From contig NZ_CAKTVU010000001.1 in NCBI RefSeq assembly GCF_934630535.1, forward strand, positions 124,001 to 188,000: a stretch of DNA of 64,000 nt. The letters run 5' to 3'. The notes under the pieces are model-generated. The model saw only the letters and a list, made by a program, of their open reading frames with translations. It searched no databases and was not told where the DNA came from. The stretch is from an uncultured Senegalimassilia sp. GTDB taxonomy: Bacteria > Actinomycetota > Coriobacteriia > Coriobacteriales > Eggerthellaceae. A program made the position numbers and the translations under genes. Below, in pieces: positions 49,110 through 58,390 of the stretch; position 1 is the stretch's first letter, and every line of letters begins with the position of its first letter.

Positions 49110-50450
49110 CTAGTCGAGGCAGGCGCTGCAGTTCGTCTCATCGCCGAACAGCAGGTTGCGCTCCTCGCCGTCAAGCGCATCGCGCGCCTGATCGCGCAGG
49201 TTGTTCATGCCCGAGAGGAACTGACGGTACAGGATGAGCGTCAGGTAGCGCCCCATGGTGGTCAGCGTCAGTTCGTTGCGGGTGTCGGTGGCGAAAGCGC
49301 CATGCGCGCGGAAGAACGCCATCTCCGCCGGCAGCAGGCGCTCGATGCTGCAGCCGAACTGCTTTTTGAAGTCGTTCTTGTCCAGGTGCAGCTGGTAGAG
49401 ATGCAGCAGGAAATAGTAGCGGGCCAGGTCGCGCTTGCTCATGACGCACTTGCCCATGATGGACATGTGACCGGCCTCGATGGCCTCGTTGTACTCGTTC
49501 AGGCTGAACGTGTTCACGTACAGCGCGCCGTTAAGGTGCGTGATCGAGCCGCTGCCGATGCCGGGGTATTCGTTGTAGGCCACCTGCAGCTCCTCGGCGT
49601 ACAGATTGTGGTCATGGGCGCCCTGCTCGTTTAAGCGGTTGAAGGTCCAGATGGTGTCGCGGCTGAAGAAGGGATGCTCGCCGCCGCACAGCACCTCGTC
49701 GAGGATCTGGTAGTAGCGGAACTCGCGGTTGTAATCCATCTTGCCCAGCGACTTCTCCATCTTGCGCGTGGTGGCGTTCGAGACGTACAGCGGGCTGAAC
49801 GTGGTTTGGCGCGCGCCGCAGGTCACGATCTTCTCAAGGTCGTCGAGCAGGATGTCCTCCGTTTGGTTGGGGAAGTTGAAGATCATGTCCACGTTCACGC
49901 TGTCGAAGTAGGGCGCTGCCTGCCCGATGCGCTCGAAGATCTCCTCGCCGCTGCCGTACTTCTTGTAGCGGTCCATCTGCTTGAGCAGGTCGTTGTTGAA
50001 GCTTTGCACGCCCACGGACAGGCGCTGCACGCGGCCCTTCATCTCGGAAAGCCACGGCTCGGCCAAGTGGTTCGGGTTCGTTTCCACGCCCACTTCCTTG
50101 ATATGGAAGTTGTCGCGCGCAAGGTCGATGGTCTCGCACAGCTCGTCGAGCAGGATGGTGGGAGTGCCGCCGCCGAAGTACAGCGTCTCGAAATCCCAAC
50201 CGCGCTCCTTGAGCATCATCATCTCGCGGCGTAGGTTCTTGAAGTACGTGCGCGCGATGTCCTCGTGGAACACGTAGCGGTTGAAGCTGCAATACGGGCA
50301 CAGGACCTGGCAAAACGGCACGTGCAGGTACAGCATGTACCTGGTGCCCGGCTTGGGGTCGGGAAAGAAGTGCTCGTCGGTGGGCTGAAGGTCGAGATGT
50401 CGCTTGGTCATCCCCTTGACAAGATTCGTGAGAAATCGTTCTGAAAGCAT
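49110..50450 (-). CDS. HemN/HemW-like radical SAM protein (coproporphyrinogen oxidase family)
   Basis: 446 residues from ATG 50450. Radical-SAM cluster motif LYLHVPFCQVLCPYCSFNRY (CxxxCxxC), FETLYFGGGTPTILLDEL, VGVETNPNHL, LSVGVQSFNNDLLKQMDRY and FNFPNQTEDILLDDL. The C-terminal domain resembles HutW/ChuW-type and other HemN relatives. True HemN needs an N-terminal extension that is only partly present. Could act as a heme chaperone (HemW), in anaerobic heme breakdown or in another methyltransfer reaction. The C-terminus ends in CSAC, two spare cysteines. Alone in its unit. Confidence 0.85.
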   Translation of the reverse strand: MLSERFLTNLVKGMTKRHLDLQPTDEHFFPDPKPGTRYMLYLHVPFCQVLCPYCSFNRYVFHEDIARTYFKNLRREMMMLKERGWDFETLYFGGGTPTILLDELCETIDLARDNFHIKEVGVETNPNHLAEPWLSEMKGRVQRLSVGVQSFNNDLLKQMDRYKKYGSGEEIFERIGQAAPYFDSVNVDMIFNFPNQTEDILLDDLEKIVTCGARQTTFSPLYVSNATTRKMEKSLGKMDYNREFRYYQILDEVLCGGEHPFFSRDTIWTFNRLNEQGAHDHNLYAEELQVAYNEYPGIGSGSITHLNGALYVNTFSLNEYNEAIEAGHMSIMGKCVMSKRDLARYYFLLHLYQLHLDKNDFKKQFGCSIERLLPAEMAFFRAHGAFATDTRNELTLTTMGRYLTLILYRQFLSGMNNLRDQARDALDGEERNLLFGDETNCSACLD

Positions 50451-50603
50451 GTGCGCCCCTTACGCATCGTTGCCCAGTATTCGGTAAGTGACCATGATAG
50501 CCCTTTGAGCGGTTGCGAGTCGGACAAGGTGAAAAAGCACAACGAGGAACACAAACGCTAGGGAATAAAGCGAAGGCGTTGCAGCTTCCAGGAGCCGCGA
50601 ATG

Positions 50604-50633
50604 TTACCAATTTGTTTCGAAATGCGGTATAGT
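50604..50633 (+). promoter_or_regulatory. Promoter of the AGCS symporter gene
   Basis: TTACCA (50604-50609), 18-bp spacer, TATAGT (50628-50633), 76 bases upstream of the ATG. Confidence 0.55.
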
Positions 50634-50709
50634 GGCGTTTCCGTGAATTCTTGTGCGTTCGCACAAATCCAGGGAATAGGTTCCGTATCGGGAAAAGGGG
50701 AAAGCCATC

Positions 50710-52221
50710 ATGGATTTCAACGCATGGCTTGTCGATGTCACGGGTGAGATCGACGGCTTCATGTACACGTACATCTTGCTCATCCTACTGGTCGCAGTGG
50801 GCGTGTACTTCACTATCCGCACCAAGGGCGTGCAGATCCGCTTCATCAAGGACATGTTCAAGCAGCTGACCGAGAAGAAGCACGTGCAGGGCGAGCGCTC
50901 CATCTCGTCGTTCCAGGCGCTCATGGTTTCCACGGCCAGCCGCGTGGGCACGGGCAACATCGCCGGCGTGGCGACGGCCATCGCCACGGGCGGCCCGGGC
51001 GCCGTGTTCTGGATGTGGCTTATGGCGCTGGTGGGCGCGGCGTCGGCCTTCGTCGAGTCCACGCTCGCCCAGATCTGGAAGGTGCGCGGCACCGACGGCG
51101 AGTTCCGCGGCGGCCCGGCCTACTATATCCATCAAGCGCTCGGCAGCCGTAAGCTCGGCGTGCTGTTCAGCGTGCTGCTCATCCTGTGCTTCGCGTTCGG
51201 CTTCAACGGCCTGCAGGCGTTCAACGCATGCAGCGCGCTTGAGTACTACATCCCCGACTACGCCACCAACGGCGTGGCCGTGGCGGCCGGTTTGGGCCTG
51301 GTGGTGTTCACTGCCGGCGTCATCTTCGGCGGCTCGAAGCGCATCAGCGTGATCACGTCCATCATCGTGCCGGTCATGGCCATCGCCTACATCGCCATCG
51401 CGCTGTGGACCACCATCGCCAACATCACCTGGCTGCCCGCCGTGTTCGGCCTGATGTTCGAGAGCGCCTTCGACTTCCAGTCCATCTTCGGCGGCTTCGC
51501 CGGCTCGGTGGTCATGCTCGGCATCAAGCGCGGCCTGTACTCCAATGAGGCCGGCATGGGCTCGGCGCCTAACGCCGCCGCTACCGCCAGCGTTTCCCAC
51601 CCGGTCAAGCAGGGCCTCGTGCAAAGCCTGTCGGTCTACATCGACACGCTCGTCATCTGCACCTGCTCGGCCATGATGGTGCTGGTGTTCTACGTACAGG
51701 ATCCCGCTGCGGCCGAGGGCCTCAACGGCATGCCGCTCGTGCAGATGGCCGTGAACAACTCCGTGGGCCCCGTGGGCATCCACTTCATCACGTTCGCCAT
51801 CTTCATGTTCGCCTACTCCAGCCTCATCGGCAACTACTTCTACGCCGAGAGCAACTTCCGTTTCATCAAGAACGACTCCAAGGCGGCGCTGATCATCTTC
51901 CGTCTGGCGTGCCTGGCGGTCATCTTCTACGGCGCGGTGAACAGCTTCGACCTGGCTTGGAACCTGGCCGACATCTTCATGGGCCTCATGGCCATGATGA
52001 ACCTCATCGCCATCCTGCTTTTGGGCAAGTGGGCGCTTGCGGCGCTGAAGGACTACTCCGAGCAGCGCGCCGCCGGCAAGGACCCGGTGTTCGTGGCCGA
52101 CAACGTCCCGGGCATGCCGCAGACCGACTGCTGGCACCTCGACGAGGTGAAGGACTTCGGCGACGGCCCTGTGAAGGAGTACTTCGAGGACGCCATGGAC
52201 GCCGACGTCAACGAAGCGTAA
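50710..52221 (+). CDS. Alanine/glycine:sodium symporter (AGCS family)
   Basis: 503 residues, RBS AAAGGGGAAAG. AGCS signature: FQALMVSTASRVGTGNIAGV, ATGGPGAVFWMWLMALVGAA and AFVESTLAQIWKVRG, then KRGLYSNEAGMGSAPNAAAT in the second half. About eleven TM segments and a ~50-residue acidic cytoplasmic tail. It imports alanine or glycine with Na+. The usual motif has ALxATVGTGNIAGV; here SRVGTGN keeps the core. Confidence 0.95.
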   Translation: MDFNAWLVDVTGEIDGFMYTYILLILLVAVGVYFTIRTKGVQIRFIKDMFKQLTEKKHVQGERSISSFQALMVSTASRVGTGNIAGVATAIATGGPGAVFWMWLMALVGAASAFVESTLAQIWKVRGTDGEFRGGPAYYIHQALGSRKLGVLFSVLLILCFAFGFNGLQAFNACSALEYYIPDYATNGVAVAAGLGLVVFTAGVIFGGSKRISVITSIIVPVMAIAYIAIALWTTIANITWLPAVFGLMFESAFDFQSIFGGFAGSVVMLGIKRGLYSNEAGMGSAPNAAATASVSHPVKQGLVQSLSVYIDTLVICTCSAMMVLVFYVQDPAAAEGLNGMPLVQMAVNNSVGPVGIHFITFAIFMFAYSSLIGNYFYAESNFRFIKNDSKAALIIFRLACLAVIFYGAVNSFDLAWNLADIFMGLMAMMNLIAILLLGKWALAALKDYSEQRAAGKDPVFVADNVPGMPQTDCWHLDEVKDFGDGPVKEYFEDAMDADVNEA

Positions 52222-52317
52222 AGCCAGCGGCTGCTGCTGCGTGCTCGGCCGTTAAGGGGCCGCACGCGAAAGGTGCTGCTCGCGAAGGCTTTTTCGCGTG
52301 AGGTAGACTTGCGAACG

Positions 52318-52351
52318 AAGCGCCGCCCGGAAATCCGGGCGGCGCTTCTTG
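52318..52351 (+). terminator. Terminator after the AGCS gene
   Basis: AAGCGCCGCCCGG (52318-52330), loop AAAT, CCGGGCGGCGCTT (52335-52347), then CTTGCG: perfect 13-bp stem. Confidence 0.85.
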
Positions 52352-52356
52352 CGTTT

Positions 52357-52388
52357 CGGACAGGTGTCGGCCTTGATGCGTCCCCGAG
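52357..52388 (-). repeat. Degenerate copy of the dispersed repeat
   Basis: CGGACAGGTGTCGG then CTTGATGCGTCCCCGAG keeps both ends of the repeat (CGGACAG and CGTCCCCGA) with a changed middle. Confidence 0.45.
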
Positions 52389-52466
52389 CGCGTCTGCGAT
52401 GCGCCACCGGGGTGAGTTGACCGCGAAGCTCTGAGGGCTAGCGATGCCGCCAGGTGGGCGGGACTG

Positions 52467-53390
52467 CTAGAACAGCGAGATTTGCTGGGGCTCGCTGGCG
52501 TATTCGCAGGCGATCTCGTCGTCCAGAAACTCGATCTCGTAGGACTCCCAATCTTTGATCGGCGCGATGAAGTTCGTCCCGTCCTGCCAAAACACCAGGT
52601 TCGCGCCGATCATGCCCGCGCACACGCCGCCGCACACGTCTGCGAAGCCATCGCCTTCGGGCAGCTGCATGGTGTGCGCATCGGGCGAGGGACCGCCGAA
52701 GTAGTAGGGCGAGAGGTCGAGCGCGTCTTCGGGCGCGAAACCCGCTTGCGCCACCGCATCGACGCTTTCGAGCCTGTCGGCAGCCGTGTTCAGCTCGTGG
52801 CATGCCGCATCGAAGCTGTAAGCCGCGTCGGCCAGCAGCTTCGCCTTGAGCGACGCCCGCATGGTCTCGGCAACGCCTTCCTGCGCGCACAACGCCGCTT
52901 CAAGTGCACGGGCGTCGTCTGCGCAGGTGAAGCGCCCGACAACGCGCGCCGCGCGGGCACCTTGCTCGAGCAGGCGCTCGATACCGCGCGTCTCGCTCGA
53001 GATGCCCGCTTTCACATAGCCCGGCGCGAAATACGCCAGGTACACGTAGTGCGGCGTTTGGTTGTACTCGCGCTGTTGCGGCGAGATGTAGCTGCTGAAG
53101 TAAAACGACGGGTTGAAGCCGGTCGCCTCGATGCAGGCTGGGCACATATCCTCCTTGCCGTCGGGCAGCAGCTCCGCGTTCAGCGGGCACGTGCTCCGTT
53201 CGTGCGTTCGAAGGTCGATGCGGCCGATGCATCGCCGGCGCGGCAGCCTTCGCAGCGAGAACGTGCGTCCGAGCACGGGCACATAGCCGACCGTGCTCTC
53301 GTCGGTGTCGTTGATTACAAGGTAGGGCCCATCGATGCTGAAACCGTAGCCGGCAAGGACGACGGTATGGTCTGCGAACAGGTTCGGCAT
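52467..53390 (-). CDS. DUF2797-domain protein
   Basis: 307 residues if started at ATG 53390 (MPNLFADHTVVLAGYGFSID); an earlier start (53534 or 53465) cannot be excluded because no start has a convincing RBS. Cys pairs CIGRID...STCPLN and DMCPACIEATGFNPSFYF suggest a zinc site. HYVYLAYFAPGYVKAGISSE, then RLLEQGARAARVVGRF resembles the GIY-YIG-like core of DUF2797 (VYLxxF...KxGxSxxxR...QGA). Function unknown; a nuclease-like fold is possible. The C-terminal ~90 residues are acidic. Convergent with the AGCS gene. Confidence 0.7.
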   Translation of the reverse strand: MPNLFADHTVVLAGYGFSIDGPYLVINDTDESTVGYVPVLGRTFSLRRLPRRRCIGRIDLRTHERSTCPLNAELLPDGKEDMCPACIEATGFNPSFYFSSYISPQQREYNQTPHYVYLAYFAPGYVKAGISSETRGIERLLEQGARAARVVGRFTCADDARALEAALCAQEGVAETMRASLKAKLLADAAYSFDAACHELNTAADRLESVDAVAQAGFAPEDALDLSPYYFGGPSPDAHTMQLPEGDGFADVCGGVCAGMIGANLVFWQDGTNFIAPIKDWESYEIEFLDDEIACEYASEPQQISLF

Positions 53391-53539
53391 TGCGGTGCTT
53401 TCTGTAACGGCGTTCTTGTTTGTTTCGCCCGCGATGCGTTCATCCCGCGTGGCGAGTGGGACCATTATGACGTTTTGCGCATGGAATGAGCCGTTTTCCG
53501 GACCGTTTGCCCGCTTCTGCAAAAAATCGGTCAAGTTTC

Positions 53540-53567
53540 TTGCTTTATCACTCTACTGTGCTAAAGT
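53540..53567 (+). promoter_or_regulatory. Promoter of the his operon
   Basis: TTGCTT (53540-53545), 16-bp spacer, TAAAGT (53562-53567). The ~120-base leader to hisZG shows no His-rich leader peptide. Confidence 0.6.
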
Positions 53568-53686
53568 ATCGGACAGCACTTGGGAATACTGCTGCGGAAG
53601 CGTCCCGCGCTCGCGGCGATTCCCTCATCTGCAACCGAACACGGGCCGATGCCCGCAACCGCACGATGAAAGGCAGGATGAACCAG

Positions 53687-55390
53687 ATGAACTTTGTGAC
53701 GCCTTCGGGTTTCCGCGACGTGCTCACCGACGAGGCGGTGCTGCGCGAGCAGGCGGCCCAAGCGGTGCAGGCCAACATGGCCGCCAAGGGCTATCTCCCG
53801 GTGGAAACGCCCACGCTCGAGGTGATGGACGTGCTGCAGGCCGGCGGCAGGCTGCCTGGCACCCCGTTCAAGCTTTTCGACGCCCGCGGCGACCTTCTGG
53901 CCATGCGCCCCGACGTCACGCTGCAGATCGCCCGCATGTGCGCCACGCGCCTTGCCGGCCAGCCCGGGCCGTTCCGCTTCCGCTACATGCAGCGGGTGTT
54001 CCGCGAGGCCGAGGGCCAGACGCGCGCCGAGCCGCGCGAGACCACGCAGATGGGCGTCGAGCTCATCGGCCAGGCAGGCGCGGCGGCCGACGCCGAGGTG
54101 GTGGGCCTGCTGGCCGAATCGCTCAAGCTTGCCGGCGTGGCCGACTTCAAGATCGCGCTGGCATCGGTGTCGGTGCTGCGCGCGCTGCTGGCAACCTGCG
54201 GCGCCGAGCCGCAGTGGCGCCAGGCGGTGCTCGACGCGTACCATACCTCGAACTTCGTCACGCTCGATGAGCTGACCGCAGGCGAGGGCGCGCAGGGCGT
54301 CCCGCCGGTGTTCGCCCAGGCCATCGGCAGGCTCGCCCGCATCCGCGGCGGTCGCGGCGCCATCGCCGAGGTGCGCGAGCTGGTGGCGCCGCTTGGCTGC
54401 GAGACGGGCCTCGACGGCCTTGAGCAGGCGTTCGACTTGCTGGAGGACGCGGGCCTGGCGGACAGCATCCAGGTGGACTTCTCCGTCATGAGCAGCTTCG
54501 ACTACTACACCGGCATCGTGTTCGAGGCCTACGCGCCGGGGCTGGGAAGCCCGCTGGGCAGCGGCGGCCGCTACGACAACACCATCGGGGCATACGGCGA
54601 AAGCCGCCCTGCCGCCGGCTTCGCGTTCTTCCTCGAACGCGCTATGGCCGCCGCTACGGCCGCCGATGAGCGTGCCGCATCCGGCACCGGCCAGCGCCCG
54701 CTGCGCATCGCCGTGCCGAAAGGCTCGCTCAACGCCGACTCCATCGCGTGCCTGGCGGCGTGCGGCATGGACGTCACGGGGCTGGACAACCCCGGCCGCC
54801 AGCTCATCATCCGCAACCCGGGCGTGGAGTACATCATCGTGCGCCCCTCGGATGCCCCGGCGTTCGTGGAGCTCGGCGCGGCCGATTGCGGCATCTGCGG
54901 CGAGGATTCGCTCCTCGAGGCGCAGCCTGAAGTGGTGGAGCTGGCCGATCTGAAGTTCGGTGCCTGCCGCTTCGTGGTGGCCGAGCCCGCAGGAGCCGCC
55001 GAGCAGACCGCCGAGCATTATCGCCGCCTGGGCTCCATCCGCATCGCCACGAAGTATCCCAACATCACGCGCGCCCATTACGCGAAAACGGGCACCCAGG
55101 TCGAGATCGTGAAACTGCACGGAAACATTGAGCTGGCACCATTGACTGGATTGGCCGAGCGCATCGTCGACATCACAGCCACGGGCACCACGTTGCGCGA
55201 GAACAACCTGGTCATCGTGGAGGACGTGCTGTCGTCGACGGCCCGTTTCTTCGCCAACGGCGCCTCGCTGCGCACCGATGCGCGCATCGTGGAGCTCGCT
55301 GACGCCATGCGCGCCGGCGCCGAAGCGGGCAAGTGGGAGGCCACGGTCATCGCCGGCGGCGTGCAGTCACCCGAGCCAGCAGCGGAATAA
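53687..55390 (+). CDS. hisZG: Fused HisZ-HisG: ATP phosphoribosyltransferase regulatory and catalytic parts in one protein
   Basis: 567 residues from ATG 53687 (MNFVTPSGFRDVLTDEAVLR); ATG 53678 or 53666 is also possible. HisZ part about 1-330, a HisRS-like paralogue: FRFRYMQRVFREAEGQTRAE (motif 2), SSFDYYTGIVFEAYAP and GSGGRYDNTIGAYGESRPAA (motif 3). HisG short-form part about 339-567: LRIAVPKGSLNADSIACLAA, RNPGVEYIIVRPSDAPAFVE, GAADCGICGEDSLLE and the PRPP loop VDITATGTTLRENNL. In most bacteria with short HisG the two are separate genes that form a hetero-octamer. No stop or frameshift separates them here; the linker is Ala/Gly/Arg-rich. First step of histidine synthesis. Confidence 0.93.
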   Translation: MNFVTPSGFRDVLTDEAVLREQAAQAVQANMAAKGYLPVETPTLEVMDVLQAGGRLPGTPFKLFDARGDLLAMRPDVTLQIARMCATRLAGQPGPFRFRYMQRVFREAEGQTRAEPRETTQMGVELIGQAGAAADAEVVGLLAESLKLAGVADFKIALASVSVLRALLATCGAEPQWRQAVLDAYHTSNFVTLDELTAGEGAQGVPPVFAQAIGRLARIRGGRGAIAEVRELVAPLGCETGLDGLEQAFDLLEDAGLADSIQVDFSVMSSFDYYTGIVFEAYAPGLGSPLGSGGRYDNTIGAYGESRPAAGFAFFLERAMAAATAADERAASGTGQRPLRIAVPKGSLNADSIACLAACGMDVTGLDNPGRQLIIRNPGVEYIIVRPSDAPAFVELGAADCGICGEDSLLEAQPEVVELADLKFGACRFVVAEPAGAAEQTAEHYRRLGSIRIATKYPNITRAHYAKTGTQVEIVKLHGNIELAPLTGLAERIVDITATGTTLRENNLVIVEDVLSSTARFFANGASLRTDARIVELADAMRAGAEAGKWEATVIAGGVQSPEPAAE

Positions 55391-55547
55391 CGGCTGGTCA
55401 GGGCTTCGCGCCCGCAGGCGCCCAGGGGGTCGGGCGCCGCAACGTCAAGGCAGCGGAAACGCCTGCTCGCAGGCGCGGCCGCGACAAGGTATCATCGTGA
55501 AAGAGGCCGGAGGGGTCATCCGGCGTGTACATGGAAAGAAGGACAAC

Positions 55548-56870
55548 ATGCGTCGCGTCATCCTGAACAAAGGCGAGCAATTCTCCAACAAGCACCTCAA
55601 GCGCACGGGCGCGTTCAACGCCCGCGCCATGGAGGCGGCAACGAGCATCATCGAGCAGGTTCGCGAACAGGGCGATACGGCCCTGCGCGAGCTGACCGAG
55701 CGCTTCGACGGCGTGGCCATCGAGAACTTCCGCGTGCCGGCAGAGGCCATCGAGGCCGCCGCGGCGAAGGTCGATCCCAAAACCGAGGAGGCGCTCAAGA
55801 AGGCCGCCAAGCAGATCCGCGAGTTCCACGAGCGCCAGGTCAAGCAGAGCTGGTTCTCCGTGCGAGAGGACGGCGCCCTGGTCGGTGCGAAGGTCACCCC
55901 GCTTGAAAGCGTGGGCATCTACGTGCCCGGCGGCCGCGCGCTGTACCCGTCCACGGTGCTCATGAACGCCCTGCCCGCCGCGGTGGCCGGCGTCGAGCGC
56001 ATCGTGTGCGTCACGCCGCCCACCAAGGACGGCAGCATCGACCCGGTGGTGCTCGAGGCGTGCCGCCTGGCAGGCGTCACCGAGATCTACACGGTTGGCG
56101 GCGCGCAGGCGGTGGCGGCGCTGGCATACGGCACCGAGACCATCGAACCGGTGTGCAAGATTACGGGCCCGGGCAACGCGTTCGTGGCAGCGGCGAAGAA
56201 GATCGTCTCCGGCGATGTGGGGATCGACATGATCGCCGGCCCCTCCGAGGTGTGCGTCGTGGCGGATGAGACCGCCGATCCCGCCATGGTGGCCATCGAC
56301 CTCATGGCCCAGGCCGAGCACGACCCGCTGGCAAGCTGCTACCTGGTCACGTTCGACGAGAGCTACGCTGATAAGGTAGAAGCCGCCATCGAGGGCCACA
56401 TGAAGGCCTCCACGCGCGCCGAGATCACCACCGCCTCGCTGGCCGATCAGGGCCTCGTGGTCATCTGCGACTCCATGGAGCAGGCCATCCAGTCCGTCAA
56501 CGTCATCGCCCCCGAGCACCTGGAGCTGCACTTCGACGGCGCGTTCGAGCAGCTCGGCGCCATCCGCAACGCCGGCGCCATCTTCGTGGGCGAGTGGACC
56601 CCCGAGGCCGTGGGCGACTACGTGGCCGGCCCCAACCACACGCTTCCCACCGGCGGTACCGCGCGCTACGCCTCGCCGCTTTCCACCGACGAGTTCGTCA
56701 AGCACTCCAGCGTCATCCAGTATTCCGCGAAGTCGCTGGCAAACGACGCCGACGCCGTCATCGCCATCGCCCGTCACGAGGGCCTGTGGGCGCATGCCCG
56801 CAGCGTCGAGCTGCGCAAGGCGCTCGTGGAGACCGGCGACATCTACGGTTTGGACGGCGCCGATGAATAG
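55548..56870 (+). CDS. hisD: Histidinol dehydrogenase
   Basis: 440 residues from ATG 55548 (MRRVILNKGEQFSNKHLKRT), RBS AGAAGGAC. Typical HisD: PLESVGIYVPGGRALYPSTV, ITGPGNAFVAAAKKIV, VGIDMIAGPSEVCVVADETA, MAQAEHDPLASCYLVTF with the zinc-ligand Gln/His, APEHLELH (catalytic Glu-His) and GPNHTLPTGGTARYASPLST. It oxidises L-histidinol to L-histidine with two NAD+. Overlaps hisC by 8 bases. Confidence 0.97.
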   Translation: MRRVILNKGEQFSNKHLKRTGAFNARAMEAATSIIEQVREQGDTALRELTERFDGVAIENFRVPAEAIEAAAAKVDPKTEEALKKAAKQIREFHERQVKQSWFSVREDGALVGAKVTPLESVGIYVPGGRALYPSTVLMNALPAAVAGVERIVCVTPPTKDGSIDPVVLEACRLAGVTEIYTVGGAQAVAALAYGTETIEPVCKITGPGNAFVAAAKKIVSGDVGIDMIAGPSEVCVVADETADPAMVAIDLMAQAEHDPLASCYLVTFDESYADKVEAAIEGHMKASTRAEITTASLADQGLVVICDSMEQAIQSVNVIAPEHLELHFDGAFEQLGAIRNAGAIFVGEWTPEAVGDYVAGPNHTLPTGGTARYASPLSTDEFVKHSSVIQYSAKSLANDADAVIAIARHEGLWAHARSVELRKALVETGDIYGLDGADE

Positions 56871-57927
56871 CGTCCGCGCATCCGCCCCGCAGCTGGCCGA
56901 CATCACGCCCTACGACCCGAAGTACCTTCCGGCGCGCGCGTACCTGTCGGCCAACGAGAACCCCTGCGACGTGGAAACGGAGGTTCGCAACGAGATCAAG
57001 CGCGAGATCAACAAGGTTGCCTTCAACCGTTATCCCGACCCCTTGGCCAACGAGCTGCGCGACATGATCGCCGAGGCCAACGGCCTTGACCGCGATTGCG
57101 TGCTCGTGGGCAACGGCGGCGACGAGCTGCTGTTCGACACGGCGCTGGCTTGGGGCGGGCCGGGGCGCAAGTTCCTCAACATGCCGCCCACGTTCTCGGT
57201 ATACCGGAACAACGCCGAGCTCACCAACACCGAGGTGGTCGACATCCCGCGCCGCGCCGATTACACCATCGACGAGGAGGCGGTGCTGTCCCGCGTGGCG
57301 CGCGGCGACATCGATTACGTCATCGTCACCAGCCCGAACAATCCCACGGGCGACCTGGCCGACGAGCGCTTCATCCTGCGTCTGCTCGACGCAACCGACG
57401 CGCTCGTCATGGTCGACGAGGCGTACTTCGAGTTCTCGCGCGGCACGGTGCGCCCCTACCTGGCGCAGCACAAGAACCTCGTCATCCTGCGCACGTTCTC
57501 CAAGGCGTTCTCGCTTGCCGGCGTGCGTGTGGGTTATCTGCTGGGAAACCCCGAGGTCATCCGCGAGTTCTTGAAGGTGCGCCAGCCGTATTCGGTGGAT
57601 GCGGTGTCGCAGGCCATCGCGCGCGTGGTGTTCCGCAACCGCGCGAAGTTCGAGCGCGGCATCATGCAGATCGTCTCGGAGCGCGGGCGCGTGTTCCGCG
57701 AGCTCTCGCAGATGCCGGGCGTCACGGCGTACCCTTCGAACGCCAACTACATCCTGTTCCGCACAGAAGGCGCGGGCGAGGTGTGGCAGCAGCTCTACGA
57801 CCACGGCATCCTCGTGCGCGACTTCAGCCGCGCGCCCATGCTGCAGGATTGCCTGCGCGTCTCCATCGGCAGCCCCCAGGAGAACGACGAGTTCCTAACC
57901 GCGCTGCGGGAGATCCTGTCGAAGTAA
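56863..57927 (+). CDS. hisC: Histidinol-phosphate aminotransferase
   Basis: 354 residues from ATG 56863, overlapping the hisD stop. HisC pattern: YLSANENPCDVETEVRNEIK, FNRYPDPLANELRDMIAE, VGNGGDELL, SPNNPTGDLADERF, MVDEAYFEFSRGT and RTFSKAFSLAGVRVGYLLGN, where the SKAF Lys binds PLP. It moves an amino group from glutamate to imidazole-acetol phosphate. A repeat-containing 463-base gap follows before hisB. Confidence 0.97.
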   Translation: MNSVRASAPQLADITPYDPKYLPARAYLSANENPCDVETEVRNEIKREINKVAFNRYPDPLANELRDMIAEANGLDRDCVLVGNGGDELLFDTALAWGGPGRKFLNMPPTFSVYRNNAELTNTEVVDIPRRADYTIDEEAVLSRVARGDIDYVIVTSPNNPTGDLADERFILRLLDATDALVMVDEAYFEFSRGTVRPYLAQHKNLVILRTFSKAFSLAGVRVGYLLGNPEVIREFLKVRQPYSVDAVSQAIARVVFRNRAKFERGIMQIVSERGRVFRELSQMPGVTAYPSNANYILFRTEGAGEVWQQLYDHGILVRDFSRAPMLQDCLRVSIGSPQENDEFLTALREILSK

Positions 57928-57930
57928 GGT

Positions 57931-57955
57931 TCGGGGACGTAGCGCTAACTGTCCG
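57931..57955 (+). repeat. Dispersed repeat copy D
   Basis: TCGGGGACGTAGCGCTAACT then GTCCG, starting four bases after the hisC stop codon. The core equals copy E exactly. Confidence 0.85.
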
Positions 57956-58117
57956 GAGTCGCTGCGTCGGCGCGAGGCCGTGCGGAGTTGATCGCGTCGA
58001 GGCGGAGTCGAGGATTCTGTGGCACGCGAGGTCTTGACGGGGCATGGGCGGGGTCGCGGCGCCCTGCGCGCCGTGGAAAAACGAGGCCGCGCACGCCCTG
58101 TGGACCGCACTGCGTCT

Positions 58118-58275
58118 TCTGGGCGGTTTTGCAGAAAATGGGGGCCGATTTGCCCTTCGGTTCCCGTCATCTGGGCGGTTTTCGCGGCGTGATGCCGGCA
58201 ACGCGCGATAAAACCCCAGGTCAGTTTTGCGGCATCCCGGCAAAACAGGCTTACGCGCCTGCAAAACCGCCCAGA
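58118..58275. repeat. Inverted-repeat-bounded segment (MITE-like)
   Basis: TCTGGGCGGTTTTGCAG (58118-58134) and CTGCAAAACCGCCCAGA (58259-58275) are perfect 17-bp inverted ends. A third partial copy (TCTGGGCGGTTTTCGC) lies at about 58169-58184. No open frame fits. Confidence 0.6.
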
Positions 58276-58319
58276 ACTTCAATCGGGCGCTAGCGGGCGT
58301 GGACGGGCGCCCCGGGACC

Positions 58320-58352
58320 GGACACCTCGGGGGACGTAGCGCTAACTGTCCG
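58320..58352 (+). repeat. Dispersed repeat copy E
   Basis: GGACACCTCGGGGGACGTAG then CGCTAACTGTCCG. Together with copy D it flanks the segment inserted in the his operon. Confidence 0.85.
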
Positions 58353-58390
58353 GAATCGCTGCGCACACGACGAAGGAAAGGCGAACAGCA

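Larger units (their letters stand above)
57928..58390. other. Repeat-filled gap inside the his operon
   Basis: 463 bases without a supported gene between hisC and hisB. Two direct copies of the dispersed repeat bound it (57931-57955 and 58320-58352), each followed by a similar GTCGCTGCG or ATCGCTGCG. Between them is a ~158-bp segment with 17-bp inverted ends (58118-58275). Confidence 0.8.
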
